From Flavobacterium sp. CG_23.5 (GTDB lineage: Bacteria; Bacteroidota; Bacteroidia; Flavobacteriales; Flavobacteriaceae), in assembly GCF_017875765.1 (NCBI RefSeq), contig NZ_JAGGNA010000001.1:1887001-1951000 (forward strand): a DNA stretch of 64,000 nucleotides, read 5' to 3'. Under the pieces are notes generated by a model, which was not told the origin of the DNA, searched no databases, and was given only the letters and a program-made list of their open reading frames with translations. This document shows, in pieces, positions 39,711-50,113 of the stretch (positions are counted from its first letter, which is position 1; every line of letters begins with the position of its first letter). The translations under genes and the position numbers were made by a program.

Positions 39711-40535
39711 ATGCAGCAAATATTTAATTTTATTTTTAAAAACAGTAATCGTATACTGTTTTTGCTGCTTTTGGGTATTTCGTTAACTCTTACTATTCAA
39801 TCCCATTCTTTCCACAGAAGTAAAATAATCAGTTCCGCTAATTTTTTAAGCGGAGGTGTTTATGAAAAAGTGAATAATCTCCACGAATACTTAAATTTAA
39901 AAACTCAAAATGATGCACTTGCTATTGAAAATGCAAAATTAAAAAGTCTTCTATTTAATAAAAAAGACACCACTGCAATAAAAAAATTAGACAGCTTAAA
40001 AGGAGTAAAACCATCCGATATCATAGTTTCAAAAGTGATTCATAATTCTTTCAATGTACATGAAAACTATTTAACTTTAAATTCAGGCGAAATCCAAGGT
40101 TTAAAACCAGACATGGGAGTAATCAATGACTTGGGAATTGTAGGTATCATTGATAACACATCACCAAACTACTCCACTGTGGTGAGTATTTTAAATATAA
40201 AATCTCAAATAAACGCAAAGATTAAAAAATCCAATCATTTCGGTTCTTTAATTTGGGATGGGAAAAATACAGGCTTCGTGCAATTGATTGATGTTCCAAG
40301 ACTAGCTGCTGTTAGAAAAGGAGATACGATTGTAACCGGTGGACAATCGGTAATATTTCCTGAAAACATAAACATTGGAACTATTGATAAAATCTACACA
40401 GATAATCAAACTAATTATTATACATTGAATGTGAAACTTTTCAATGATATGACCAATTTAGGGCACGTTTATATCATTAAAAGCAAAGACCGCGAAGAAC
40501 TTAATAATTTAGAAAAAAAAGAAAAAAATGAATAG
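39711..40535 (+). CDS. mreC: Rod-shape-determining protein MreC
   Basis: The 274-residue bitopic protein has one N-terminal membrane helix (RILFLLLLGISLTLTIQS, about 14-31), a coiled-coil segment (NNLHEYLNLKTQNDALAIEN, about 56-75) and two beta domains with SGEIQGLKPDMGVINDLGIVG (about 125) and GDTIVTGGQSVIFPENINIG (about 204). It links the MreB filament to the wall synthases. Its stop overlaps the mreD start by 8 bases. Confidence 0.94.
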   Translation: MQQIFNFIFKNSNRILFLLLLGISLTLTIQSHSFHRSKIISSANFLSGGVYEKVNNLHEYLNLKTQNDALAIENAKLKSLLFNKKDTTAIKKLDSLKGVKPSDIIVSKVIHNSFNVHENYLTLNSGEIQGLKPDMGVINDLGIVGIIDNTSPNYSTVVSILNIKSQINAKIKKSNHFGSLIWDGKNTGFVQLIDVPRLAAVRKGDTIVTGGQSVIFPENINIGTIDKIYTDNQTNYYTLNVKLFNDMTNLGHVYIIKSKDREELNNLEKKEKNE

Positions 40536-41034
40536 CACTTTGTTAGTCAATATTTTTCGATTTGTTCTGTTATTAGCAGTTCAAATTGTTATTTTCAATA
40601 ACATGAATTTTTTGGGCTACATAAGTCCTTTTCCATATATACTTTTTATAATATTATATCCTGTAAATGGCAATAAATCAGGATTATTAATTGCCAGTTT
40701 CCTTCTTGGACTTATCATGGATATGTTTTCTAATTCAGGAGGTATCCACACGACGGCTTGCTTAGTCCTCGCGTATTTTAGACCTTTTATATTCAAATTT
40801 TCATTCGGTTTGAGTTATGAATATCAAACTATCAAATTAAATGATGTTTTAACTCCAGAACGATTTTCTTTTATATTGCTTTCCGTTGTTATTCACCATT
40901 TCACGTTGTTTATCTTCGAAGCTTTTCAGTTTAGCTTCCTTTTAGACATTTTACTTCGAGCTCTATTAAGCTCAGTGTTTACTATACTAATTTGCATAAT
41001 AATAATATATCTTATTAAGCCAAACAGAAGATGA
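40528..41034 (+). CDS. mreD: Rod-shape-determining protein MreD
   Basis: The 168-residue protein has several hydrophobic helices (about 7-22, 31-41, 47-63, 68-83, 107-120, 130-163) and the MreD-type SFLLGLIMDMFSNSGGIHT motif near 57. It is a membrane partner of MreC. Overlaps of 8 bases with mreC and 4 bases with the next gene indicate translational coupling. The family is poorly conserved, so the position in the operon carries much of the weight. Confidence 0.88.
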   Translation: MNSTLLVNIFRFVLLLAVQIVIFNNMNFLGYISPFPYILFIILYPVNGNKSGLLIASFLLGLIMDMFSNSGGIHTTACLVLAYFRPFIFKFSFGLSYEYQTIKLNDVLTPERFSFILLSVVIHHFTLFIFEAFQFSFLLDILLRALLSSVFTILICIIIIYLIKPNRR

Positions 41035-42986
41035 GAAAAGTATTGCTGCCTTCTTTAATCATTGTTGCAGCGTCATTGCTAGTGATACGGATATTCTTTT
41101 TGCAATTTGTTGATGATTCATTCAAACTAAAATCAGATAATAATGCCATTAAAATAAAATATGATTATCCGGAGCGAGGTTATATTTATGATAGAAATGG
41201 GAAATTATTAGTTGCCAATCAAGCTTCTTATGACATCATGGTGATTCCAAGAGATGTAAAAGACATTGACACTACCGAGTTTTGTCAATTATTGGATATC
41301 ACCAAGGAGGATTTCCTAAAAAGAATGGCTAAAGCCAAAATATACAGTCCGCGATTACCTTCTGTTTTTTTACCTCAATTAAACAAAAGTGAATTTGCGG
41401 CTTTTCAAGAAAAAATTCGAAAATTCGAAGGCTTTTACTTTCAAAAACGTTCTTTACGAGACTACGAGGTAGATTACGGCGCCAATGTTTTTGGATTTAT
41501 TACTCAAGTAAACGAAAAATTAGTTGCGAAAAATCCCTATTATAACAGTGGCGATTTAATTGGAAGGCAAGGAGTTGAAGAAAGTTACGAAGATATTTTA
41601 CGAGGGATAAAAGGGGTAAAATATTTTCAAAAAGACAAATACAATAAAGAAATTGGCTCTTACAAAAATGGCAAATACGATACAATTGCTGTTCAGGGCG
41701 AAGATATAAATCTTACTATTGATGCTGAACTTCAAAAGTATGGTGAACAATTAATGATCAATAAAAGGGGAGGCATCGTTGCCATTGAACCTAAAACTGG
41801 GGAAATCCTGGCATTGGTCACTGCGCCATCTTATGACCCTTCCATTTTAGTGGGTAGAAAAAGATCTAAAAACTATACGCTTTTATATCATGACTCTATC
41901 GCTAAACCACTATACGACAGAGGTCTTTTAGCGGAATATCCTCCAGGATCTCCATTTAAAATCCTTACAGGTCTGGTTGCGCTGCAAGAAGGAGCAGTAA
42001 ATGAACAGACTACTTTTATGTGCCGCCATGGTTTTAGTTATGCAAGAGGACGATTCATGAAATGCCATGGTTTTGGTCCACATCAATTGCATAATGGAAT
42101 TTACAATTCCTGTAATACCTATTTCGCTAGCGCTTATATGCTAACGATAAATAAATATGCCAAACCAGCTTATGCTGTCGATGTATGGAGTAATCACGTA
42201 AAAAGCTTTGGATTAGGCCAATTTATGGGATATGATTTGCCAACAGGAAAAAAAGGAAACATTCCTGATTCAAAAACATATAAAAAAATCTATCCTAACG
42301 GAGGTTGGAGAAGCACAACAATTGTATCTAACGCCATTGGTCAAGGAGAAGTTTTAATGACACCCATTCAGCTTGCGAACATGATGGCAACAGTTGCTAA
42401 TGAAGGTTATTATTACACGCCTCATATCATCAAGAAAATTCAAGGAAAAAGTATAGATAAAAAATTCACCACAAAACATGTAACTACTATAGATCGAAGA
42501 TATTTCAAACCTATGATAAGTGGTCTATTTGATGTTTATAATCTGGGAACAGCTAGTTCATTGCGTGTGGAAGGAATTGATATTTGCGGTAAAACCGGTA
42601 CAGCAGAGAATTTTGCTAGAATAGGCGGTAAAAGAATACAACTAAAAGATCACTCTATTTTTGTTGCTTTTGCACCAAAAGACAACCCGAAAATCGCAAT
42701 AGCAATCTTAGTCGAAAACGGTGGATTTGGTGCAACAATTGCAGGTCCGATAGCCAGTTTGATGATTGAAAAATATTTAAGAACAAAAATCACGAGAACT
42801 GATTTGGAGACGCGAATATTAGCAACAAGTTTACAAGATCAATATGCCATATTAGGCGGAATTAAAGAATCTAGCGCGATTGAAACTACGCCTAAAGATT
42901 CTGTATTAAATAAAAAAACCACCGTAGTTCCAACTGTTAAAGCTACTACTCCAATAGTTAAAATAGATACTACAAATCAAAATTAA
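41031..42986 (+). CDS. mrdA: Penicillin-binding protein 2 (elongation transpeptidase)
   Basis: The 651-residue protein has an N-terminal membrane anchor (about 5-24), a dimerisation domain (RGYIYDRNGKLLVANQASYD near 49) and a transpeptidase domain. The catalytic Ser is in PPGSPFKI (about 307), the SxN-type motif is YNSCNTYF near 361 and the KTG box is CGKTGTAEN near 520. It crosslinks new peptidoglycan during elongation, working with RodA encoded next. The C-terminal tail (about 600-651) is low in complexity (Thr/Lys/Pro-rich). The 4-base overlap with mreD suggests coupled translation. Confidence 0.95.
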   Translation: MRKVLLPSLIIVAASLLVIRIFFLQFVDDSFKLKSDNNAIKIKYDYPERGYIYDRNGKLLVANQASYDIMVIPRDVKDIDTTEFCQLLDITKEDFLKRMAKAKIYSPRLPSVFLPQLNKSEFAAFQEKIRKFEGFYFQKRSLRDYEVDYGANVFGFITQVNEKLVAKNPYYNSGDLIGRQGVEESYEDILRGIKGVKYFQKDKYNKEIGSYKNGKYDTIAVQGEDINLTIDAELQKYGEQLMINKRGGIVAIEPKTGEILALVTAPSYDPSILVGRKRSKNYTLLYHDSIAKPLYDRGLLAEYPPGSPFKILTGLVALQEGAVNEQTTFMCRHGFSYARGRFMKCHGFGPHQLHNGIYNSCNTYFASAYMLTINKYAKPAYAVDVWSNHVKSFGLGQFMGYDLPTGKKGNIPDSKTYKKIYPNGGWRSTTIVSNAIGQGEVLMTPIQLANMMATVANEGYYYTPHIIKKIQGKSIDKKFTTKHVTTIDRRYFKPMISGLFDVYNLGTASSLRVEGIDICGKTGTAENFARIGGKRIQLKDHSIFVAFAPKDNPKIAIAILVENGGFGATIAGPIASLMIEKYLRTKITRTDLETRILATSLQDQYAILGGIKESSAIETTPKDSVLNKKTTVVPTVKATTPIVKIDTTNQN

Positions 42987-43004
42987 TAAGCCATATTTTT
43001 TCAA

Positions 43005-44240
43005 ATGAAAAACCAAAGCATAAAAAATAATCTCGACTGGATATGTATTATTATATATGTCTCACTTGTAATTATGGGATGGCTAAATATTTATTCTTCT
43101 TCGTTATCATCGATGGAAGGAACATCTGATAAGCAGCTTATTTTTATAATACTTACGATTCCATTAATTTTTATCTTACTGAATGTAGATGGTAAATTCT
43201 ATGAAAAATACGCGAGTATAATTTTTGGATTCGCACTGCTTTTATTAGCAGGTCTATTTGTTTTTGGAAAAACAATAGCAGGACAACGTTGCTGGTATGC
43301 TATTGGTGGATTTACTTTACAGCCCTCTGAATTTGCTAAAGCCGCCACCGCATTGGCATTAGCCAAATATTTAAGTGATCCACAAATTAACTTAAAAGAA
43401 GTCAATAGACAAGTTCAAGCGTTAGCTATTGTTTTGCTACCGGTTATGTTAATCTTACCTCAACCGGATCCCGGGAGTGCTTTAATCTATAGCATCTTTA
43501 TTATTGTTCTATATCGCGAAGGACTTCCTTCCTGGTATGTTTGGACTGGATTTGTAACCATTCTTTTATTTGTAATGACATTGATATTACAACCGCAATA
43601 TGTAATCTTGATTGCTTTATTAGTCATACTATTAATTCATTTCAAATCTCGATTAGGCAACAGAAACATTGTATTAAGCAGCATACTATTTGCATTAATT
43701 TCAGGCTTTGTTCTGTCAGTAAATTATGTTTTTACCAATGTTTTTAAACAACATCATCGCGATCGTTTTAATATTTTATTAGGTAAGACTGTCGACTTAA
43801 AAGGAATAGGATACAACACAAACCAATCTGAAATAGCAATTGGTTCAGGTGGCTGGTTTGGAAAAGGATTTCTTGAGGGCACACAAACTAAAGGAGGATT
43901 TGTACCGGAACAACATACCGATTATATATTCACGACAGTAGGAGAAGAATGGGGATTTGTGGGTTCGCTAGTCGTTATTGGACTGTTTGTCGGGTTATTT
44001 CTAAGAATAATTTATCTCGCCGAAAGACAAAAAACTAAATTCAGCAGAGTTTACGGTTATTGTGTAGCGGGAATTTTATTCATCCATTTCTTTGTGAATA
44101 TTGCTATGGTAGTAGGCATATTCCCCACGATTGGTGTTCCACTTCCGTTCTTTTCTTATGGTGGTTCTGGGCTTTGGGGATTCACTATTTTATTGTTTAT
44201 CTTTATTAAAATGGATGCCAATAAAGTGAATGAATGGTAA
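43005..44240 (+). CDS. rodA: RodA, SEDS-family peptidoglycan polymerase
   Basis: The 411-residue protein has about ten hydrophobic helices and the SEDS signatures IGGFTLQPSEFAKAATALAL (about 98-117), LPQPDPGSALIY (about 151), the loop GIGYNTNQSEIAIGSGGWFGKGF (about 267) and FVPEQHTDYIFTTVGEEWGF (about 301), plus PLPFFSYGGSGL near 380. It polymerises glycan strands from lipid II as partner of penicillin-binding protein 2. It lies 18 bases behind mrdA and closes the elongation operon. Confidence 0.96.
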   Translation: MKNQSIKNNLDWICIIIYVSLVIMGWLNIYSSSLSSMEGTSDKQLIFIILTIPLIFILLNVDGKFYEKYASIIFGFALLLLAGLFVFGKTIAGQRCWYAIGGFTLQPSEFAKAATALALAKYLSDPQINLKEVNRQVQALAIVLLPVMLILPQPDPGSALIYSIFIIVLYREGLPSWYVWTGFVTILLFVMTLILQPQYVILIALLVILLIHFKSRLGNRNIVLSSILFALISGFVLSVNYVFTNVFKQHHRDRFNILLGKTVDLKGIGYNTNQSEIAIGSGGWFGKGFLEGTQTKGGFVPEQHTDYIFTTVGEEWGFVGSLVVIGLFVGLFLRIIYLAERQKTKFSRVYGYCVAGILFIHFFVNIAMVVGIFPTIGVPLPFFSYGGSGLWGFTILLFIFIKMDANKVNEW

Positions 44241-44279
44241 AGAAAAATTTGCAATAAATAAAACCTGATTAAACTTTAA

Positions 44280-45107
44280 TTAAAAACTCCAGGATTTATA
44301 ATCATGACTGCTTTCTAATTTAGCTTCGATTTTATCATCTAGTTTAGGAAAAAAGTCTATCCCTGTCATCTTTTCGATACTGTCAACAGAAATGACAAAA
44401 TCATATAATGGCTTGTCGCTTGGCTCATTCGGCACTAGGAAGGCAATCATTTTCATTTTATTTCCCGAATTACTGAATAAAACCTTGTAAAAATATTTAG
44501 GAACTGAAACGTTTTCCTTTCCGATAGTTTCTAATGAATTTTGTAAAACCCCACCGGTAACTACATAAATTCCATCATATTTTACAGACCAATACCGAAC
44601 TTTCTGTTCCAATCTATTCCAAACTCCATCATTAAAATCATGGATCTGTGGAGATATATTTGAAGTGAAAAAAGTATCGTTATATGCCTCTAAATCAAAA
44701 TCCATATCCCCAGCCGGACATAAATGGCCTTTGTCGTACCCTGAATTTTTATAATTCCTCCAATCAGCTGAGCCCGTTGTAACTTTGGGATCTTCCACAA
44801 AAAAGGGTCTTTGAAAATGATTATTTCTTATATACGACTTCTTTAATTCATAAGCAACCCACTCTGCTTGTTCAAATTTCTCATTATAAGAGAGCGTATA
44901 ATAAGTATGTTTAATAATTTGATTGGTAGTCGAAGAAGGCAAAAAATCAATAATTTTATTCGGATTCGATGGACTATTGTCTAATTCATTAGTCAAGGAA
45001 GTGCCATCAAACACGGAACTTTCCACTACTTGATTTCGGTTGCAAGAGAAAAAAATACCGACTAGAAGTAATGCAATTGAATATATGTGTAGATATTTAT
45101 TTTTCAT
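44280..45107 (-). CDS. Secreted DNA/RNA non-specific endonuclease (lipoprotein)
   Basis: The 275-residue protein has a lipoprotein signal (YSIALLLVGIFFSC, Cys22) and a beta-beta-alpha metal nuclease domain (about 68-262). The active-site motif is YDKGHLCPAGD near 122, a DKGH variant of the usual DRGH, with the metal-ligand Asn in FFTSNISPQ near 145. The general-base His is retained. It is predicted to sit on the cell surface or periplasmic face and degrade nucleic acids, perhaps for nutrient use. It is convergent with rodA. Confidence 0.9.
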   Translation of the reverse strand: MKNKYLHIYSIALLLVGIFFSCNRNQVVESSVFDGTSLTNELDNSPSNPNKIIDFLPSSTTNQIIKHTYYTLSYNEKFEQAEWVAYELKKSYIRNNHFQRPFFVEDPKVTTGSADWRNYKNSGYDKGHLCPAGDMDFDLEAYNDTFFTSNISPQIHDFNDGVWNRLEQKVRYWSVKYDGIYVVTGGVLQNSLETIGKENVSVPKYFYKVLFSNSGNKMKMIAFLVPNEPSDKPLYDFVISVDSIEKMTGIDFFPKLDDKIEAKLESSHDYKSWSF

Positions 45108-45253
45108 TTCTATTTATAAAAAATTATAATTAAACGCAACTAAAAACTAATGCACTAGATTGTGAAATCAATTCTTCAATAGACTTCCAAAAATAATTTG
45201 GTGCCTAATAATGAAAAATCGACAACTCGAATAAATACAAATGGTCTATTACT

Positions 45254-45287
45254 AAAAACGCTCCAGAAAACTAGTTTCTTGGAGCGC
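45254..45287 (-). terminator. Terminator after the Prc protease gene
   Basis: On the minus strand CGCTCCAAGAAA pairs with TTTTCTGGAGCG (one bulge) around CTAG and is followed by TTTTTAG. Confidence 0.75.
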
Positions 45288-45327
45288 AATTTAATTAATA
45301 TTAAAAAAATAAGCATACTATAGCAAA

Positions 45328-47607
45328 TTATGATTTAGCTAGTTTGCCTTTTTTTAATTTATTAGCAGTAGGAATAGCTTTTTTTACAATAGTTTTTGAT
45401 TGCAAATCATCTAAAACATTTAGTGCTTCTTCCACATAAATATCTTTAGACAACGCTTCATGCCATCTGTCGCGTTTCTCTTTTAAAACTACGTCTTTAT
45501 CAAACTCCGCTACTTCATAAGGCAATGAAGTGAACTTAAGCGTGTTTTTATAGTCGTAAAGTGGTTTATACTTTTTAGCTTTTTCTTCAATTGCATTTTG
45601 AGCCGTTTTAAATTTTTCAATATTTAAACTATAAGTATTGTCCTCACTTCTACTGTCTATCCATTTTGCATTTTCTTCAATCAATTGAAATTGGGAACTT
45701 TTTGCAATTCTGTTCTTACTATTAGCAATAGCCTGATTAAAATTAGCCGTTTTGTTCCAAACGGTATAAGCTGCTGGGTCAATTTTATCCCAAGGCATCG
45801 CATTATCTACATCGCGTTCACCCATTTTTAAATAAGCATATCTATCCGGCATAACAATATCGCTACTAACACCTTCAAGTTGAGTTGACCCCCCATTTAT
45901 TCTATAGAATTTTTGAGTTGTTGTTTTGATGGCACCTAAATCTCCAACGGAACTACTACGAACAAATGTGTTTAAATCAAATACATTTTGTACCGTTCCT
46001 TTCCCGTAGGTTTGTTTACTTCCAATTATAATTCCTCTTTTATAATCCTGTATTGCAGCTGCCAAAATCTCAGAAGCTGAAGCAGAAAAACTGTTAACCA
46101 TGATTACCAAAGGACCGTCCCATTCAATTTTACTATCTCTGTCAAACAACACTTCTTTCTTTTTTCCAGCAGATTTGATTTGGACAATTGGTCCTTGCTC
46201 AATAAATAATCCTGCAATATCTACTACGGTTGATAAAGAACCACCACCATCATCACGAACATCTAATACAATACCGTTTACACCCGCCGCTTTCAAACGT
46301 TCTACTTCTTTAGCAATATCTTTTCCGGCATCTCTACCATCTTTATTTTCAAAATCAATGTAGAATTTCGGTAAGTATATAACGCCGTATTTCAATCCGT
46401 TTTTATTAACAACACTTGATTTGGCATAGGTTTCTTCAATTTCTACAATATCTCTTATTATAGAAATAACTTTAATCGTTCCGTCCACTTTTTTTACTGT
46501 AAGACGCACTTCAGTTCCTTTAGGTCCTTTAATTTTCTTAACAACATCATCAAGACGCATCCCAACCACATCTACAGGCTCTTCATTTCCTTGAGCAACT
46601 TTCATTACTAAATCTCCTGCCTCGAGTTTTTTTCCTCTCCAAGCCGGTCCTCCTGAAATAAGTTCTGAAATTTCAGTAAAATCATTTTTCTTTTGAAGAC
46701 GCGCTCCAATTCCTTCTAATTTTCCACTGATACTTACATCAAAACGTTCCTTTTCTTCAGGAGCGAAGTAATTAGTATGAGGATCAAAACGGGCTGTAAT
46801 TGAATTAATATAAACAGAAAACCAATCGTTTCTATCTAAATCTTTAATAAAACCAAAATATTCATCCAATGATTTTATCGCATTTTCTCTAGTTTCTTTC
46901 TCTAATTGTTCGAAAGTTTTTGGTTTGCCATTATCTGACGTTGTTGCACTTTTATCTTTTTCAGAATTAATTATATCAACTTTAAATTTCTCTCCTTGCT
47001 TATCAACATTCAAAGAATCTTTAGTTTCTGCAATCCCATTCTTTTTATTCTCTTGTATTTTTAAACGTTCAGTCAGTGAAGAAAGAGCAGATAGTTTAAT
47101 TTGCTTACGCCATTTATCTGCAAGTTCTTTGCTATCCTTTGCATACGGAGCTTTTTCATAATCCGTATTAAAATTCTCGTCAACTTTAAAGTCAAACGGC
47201 TGGCTTAAAACACTTTTATAGATTTTTTTGCTCTCCTCCATTCTTTTCATCAAACGATCATAAGTAAGATTGAAAAAAGTCAAATCTTTATTTAGCAATT
47301 CATCGTCTAATTCCGTTTGATATTTGGAAAACTCATCAATATCAGACTGCAAGAAAAATCGTTTAGACGGGTCTAAAGCTTGAATGTAATCTTTATAAAT
47401 ACCTTTAGAAAAAGTATCATCTATGGCAGCAGGATTATAATGTCCTTTTTGAATTACAAAAGTTAATAACTCCAAAAGCAATTTATCTTTATCGGGGTCT
47501 GTATCTTTTGTTGCATTAATTTTGAACGCAAATAGCGATATCGAAAGACACGCAACAACAAGAAGTATTTTATAATTTCTTTTCATATAGTCAATAATAG
47601 TATTCAT
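45328..47607 (-). CDS. prc: Carboxy-terminal processing (tail-specific) protease
   Basis: The protein (about 759 residues) has a signal/anchor segment (NYKILLVVACLSISLFAFKI). A PDZ domain (around 280-370: LEGIGARLQKKNDF, GGPAWRGKKLEAGDLVMKV) and the S41 peptidase core follow, with LDVRDDGGGSLSTVVDIAGL (about 450), the catalytic Ser in VNSFSASASEILAAA (about 505) and catalytic Lys in YGKGTVQNVF (about 532). A C-terminal DUF3340-like part completes the Prc layout. It trims periplasmic proteins from their C-termini. The ATG of MNTIIDYMKRN is taken; the MKRNYKIL start 21 bases later would give a tighter signal peptide. Confidence 0.94.
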   Translation of the reverse strand: MNTIIDYMKRNYKILLVVACLSISLFAFKINATKDTDPDKDKLLLELLTFVIQKGHYNPAAIDDTFSKGIYKDYIQALDPSKRFFLQSDIDEFSKYQTELDDELLNKDLTFFNLTYDRLMKRMEESKKIYKSVLSQPFDFKVDENFNTDYEKAPYAKDSKELADKWRKQIKLSALSSLTERLKIQENKKNGIAETKDSLNVDKQGEKFKVDIINSEKDKSATTSDNGKPKTFEQLEKETRENAIKSLDEYFGFIKDLDRNDWFSVYINSITARFDPHTNYFAPEEKERFDVSISGKLEGIGARLQKKNDFTEISELISGGPAWRGKKLEAGDLVMKVAQGNEEPVDVVGMRLDDVVKKIKGPKGTEVRLTVKKVDGTIKVISIIRDIVEIEETYAKSSVVNKNGLKYGVIYLPKFYIDFENKDGRDAGKDIAKEVERLKAAGVNGIVLDVRDDGGGSLSTVVDIAGLFIEQGPIVQIKSAGKKKEVLFDRDSKIEWDGPLVIMVNSFSASASEILAAAIQDYKRGIIIGSKQTYGKGTVQNVFDLNTFVRSSSVGDLGAIKTTTQKFYRINGGSTQLEGVSSDIVMPDRYAYLKMGERDVDNAMPWDKIDPAAYTVWNKTANFNQAIANSKNRIAKSSQFQLIEENAKWIDSRSEDNTYSLNIEKFKTAQNAIEEKAKKYKPLYDYKNTLKFTSLPYEVAEFDKDVVLKEKRDRWHEALSKDIYVEEALNVLDDLQSKTIVKKAIPTANKLKKGKLAKS

Positions 47608-47811
47608 CAATTTTTAGTCTAAATTACGGTAAAAACTATGCCAACGTTAACAAGGGCTGCATAATTTTTTGTTAAAGATATAAAATTGTTTTTTTTATTT
47701 TAAGTTTACTAAATCAAGTTGTTAAATTTTATATTCTTTGTTTACATATTTTGGTTTTGTGTAACTACATTTGCTTTCAAAACGATAAACCCCAATTTTT
47801 TTTAAAATAAA

Positions 47812-48594
47812 ATGACAAAAACGGCCAAACCTTTAATCTTGATTACAAATGACGACGGCGTTTCGGCTCCGGGACTAAGAGCATTAATTGACGTTATGTC
47901 AGAACTTGGCACTGTAGTAATTGTCGCTCCAGACAAACCACAAAGCGCTACAGGTCATTCCATCACTATAAACGACACCTTATATTTAAATAAAATTTCA
48001 AAAGATGGCGATATCATAACCGAATACAGTTGTTCAGGAACTCCTGTAGATTGCGTGAAATTAGCTGTAAATGAAATTCTGCATAGAAAACCTGATTTGT
48101 GCGTTTCCGGTGTGAATCATGGATCTAATTCTTCAATTAACGTAATTTACTCCGGAACGATGAGTGCGGCTGTAGAAGCTGGTATTGAGGGAATTCCGGC
48201 TATAGGTTTTTCGCTTTTGGATTATGACTGGAATGCTAATTTTGAAAACATAAAGCCTTTTATTCGAAAAATAGCTACGCAAGTTCTTGAAAATAGCCTG
48301 TCAGACGGTGTCATATTGAATGTGAATTTTCCAAAATTAGAAACAAAAGACATTAAAGGAATTAAAATATGCCGTCAAGCTAAAGCAATTTATGTGGAGA
48401 AATTCGACAAACGAAAAACACCTCAAGGTCGAGATTATTACTGGCTTGCAGGTGAACTTGTTAATCAGGACCATGGCGAAGATACAGATGAATGGGCTTT
48501 GAAAAACGGCTATGTTTCGGTAGTTCCTGTTCAGTTTGATTTGACCGCACACCATAGCATGCAACAACTTAACACCTGGAAATGGAATGAATAA
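47812..48594 (+). CDS. surE: 5'/3'-nucleotidase SurE
   Basis: The 260-residue protein carries the SurE metal-binding start LILITNDDGVSAPGLRAL (two adjacent Asp) and SGVNHGSNSSINVIYSGTMSAAVEA near 99-123. It dephosphorylates nucleoside monophosphates and is linked to stationary-phase survival in other bacteria. The stop overlaps the next small gene by 8 bases, suggesting coupling. Confidence 0.96.
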   Translation: MTKTAKPLILITNDDGVSAPGLRALIDVMSELGTVVIVAPDKPQSATGHSITINDTLYLNKISKDGDIITEYSCSGTPVDCVKLAVNEILHRKPDLCVSGVNHGSNSSINVIYSGTMSAAVEAGIEGIPAIGFSLLDYDWNANFENIKPFIRKIATQVLENSLSDGVILNVNFPKLETKDIKGIKICRQAKAIYVEKFDKRKTPQGRDYYWLAGELVNQDHGEDTDEWALKNGYVSVVPVQFDLTAHHSMQQLNTWKWNE

Positions 48595-48859
48595 AATAGA
48601 TTTATTTACCGGATTCATTATTGGAATTTTAGCTTCATTGCTGGGCAGTTTTATTTTCATCACTTTTTTTACTGATTACACCTTTCTAGCGGGTATTCAG
48701 ATTATGAAATTTGAGGGGAAACTGGGGAAACTAATCACGCTCGGATCTGTACTTGATTTGGTCGCTTTTGCCGTTTTACTAAAATTAAATAAAGAGATGA
48801 TGGCACGCGGAGTCATTTTAGCAGTCATTATCCTGACGCTTCTCTCTCTGTTGATTTAA
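48587..48859 (+). CDS. Hypothetical small membrane protein downstream of surE
   Basis: The 90-residue protein has two to three hydrophobic helices (about 5-28, FTGFIIGILASLLGSFIFIT; 51-64, LGSVLDLVAFAVLL; and 73-90, GVILAVIILTLLSLLI). Family not recognised. Translation probably starts inside surE (8-base overlap), so it belongs to the surE transcript. Confidence 0.78.
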   Translation: MNKIDLFTGFIIGILASLLGSFIFITFFTDYTFLAGIQIMKFEGKLGKLITLGSVLDLVAFAVLLKLNKEMMARGVILAVIILTLLSLLI

Positions 48860-48955
48860 GAAATACAATTATTTATACCTTTGTTCCCTAAAAAACCATC
48901 GATAAAAGAGTTTTACATTTATTACAATTAATTTAAAAACTCCAAAACATAAAAT

Positions 48956-50068
48956 ATGAAATATTACATCATAGCAGGAGAAGCTTCGGGCGATTTACAT
49001 GGTTCGAATTTGATGAAAGCACTTTATAAAGAAGATCCTACTGCTGATATTCGGTTTTGGGGTGGTGATTTAATGCAAAATGTTGGAGGGACTTTGGTAA
49101 AACATTACCGAGAATTGGCTTTTATGGGCTTTGTTGAAGTGATTTTCAATTTAAAAACCATTTTGAATAATATCAAAATATGTAAAAAAGACATCACCAG
49201 CTTTCAACCCGATGTAGTAATTTTTATAGATTATCCCGGTTTTAATTTGCGTATCGCAAAATGGACCAAAGAATGTGGGTTCAAAAACCATTATTATATT
49301 TCGCCGCAAATTTGGGCATGGAAAGAAAACCGAATTACCGAAATCAAACGAGACATTGATAAAATGTACGTGATTTTACCTTTCGAAAAAAGCTTTTATG
49401 AAGACAAACATAATTTCCCAGTTGAATTTGTAGGCCATCCTTTGATTGACGCAATCCATAACCAGAAACCAATTGACGCTGCCGTTTTTAGAACAGAAAA
49501 TCAATTAAACGAAAAACCAATAATTGCTATTTTACCTGGCAGCCGAAAACAAGAAATCACTAAAATGTTATCGGTGATGTTGAGCGTTGTAAATGATTTT
49601 CCGGACTATCAGTTTGTAATTGCTGGTGCACCAAGTCAGGAACATTCGTTTTATAAAAGTTTTATTTCTAATGAAAATATAAAATTCATATCGAATAAAA
49701 CCTATGATTTATTGCGAAATGCAACTGCTGCATTAGTTACTTCAGGAACTGCAACATTGGAAACGGCACTTTTCAAAGTTCCGGAGGTTGTGTGTTATAA
49801 AGGCAGCTGGGCTTCGTACCAAATTGCAAAACGTATCGTCACTCTTAAATTCATTTCGTTAGTCAATTTGATCATGGATAAAGAAGTGGTTACTGAATTA
49901 ATCCAAGAAGACTGTTCCACGAAACGCATTCGAGAAGAATTAAAAAAAATACTGGAATCAAAACATCGAAGTACTATTTTACAAGAATATGAGTTATTAG
50001 AAGAGAAACTAGGTGGAATTGGTGCGAGTGAAAAAACAGCAAAATTGATTGTTGCTGATTTACAGTGA
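48956..50068 (+). CDS. lpxB: Lipid-A-disaccharide synthase
   Basis: The 370-residue glycosyltransferase joins UDP-2,3-diacylglucosamine and lipid X in lipid A synthesis at the inner membrane. Visible: IIAGEASGDLHGSNLMKAL near 4, MGFVEVIFNLKTI near 58, FIDYPGFNLRIAKW near 91, HYYISPQIWAWKENRI near 110, VEFVGHPLIDAI near 156 and ILPGSRKQEI near 192. Length is typical. A C40 peptidase gene follows within 50 bases. Confidence 0.96.
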   Translation: MKYYIIAGEASGDLHGSNLMKALYKEDPTADIRFWGGDLMQNVGGTLVKHYRELAFMGFVEVIFNLKTILNNIKICKKDITSFQPDVVIFIDYPGFNLRIAKWTKECGFKNHYYISPQIWAWKENRITEIKRDIDKMYVILPFEKSFYEDKHNFPVEFVGHPLIDAIHNQKPIDAAVFRTENQLNEKPIIAILPGSRKQEITKMLSVMLSVVNDFPDYQFVIAGAPSQEHSFYKSFISNENIKFISNKTYDLLRNATAALVTSGTATLETALFKVPEVVCYKGSWASYQIAKRIVTLKFISLVNLIMDKEVVTELIQEDCSTKRIREELKKILESKHRSTILQEYELLEEKLGGIGASEKTAKLIVADLQ

Positions 50069-50113
50069 TTTCGGTTGTTTCATCGTTATTTATATTTAAA
50101 AAATTTGAATCTT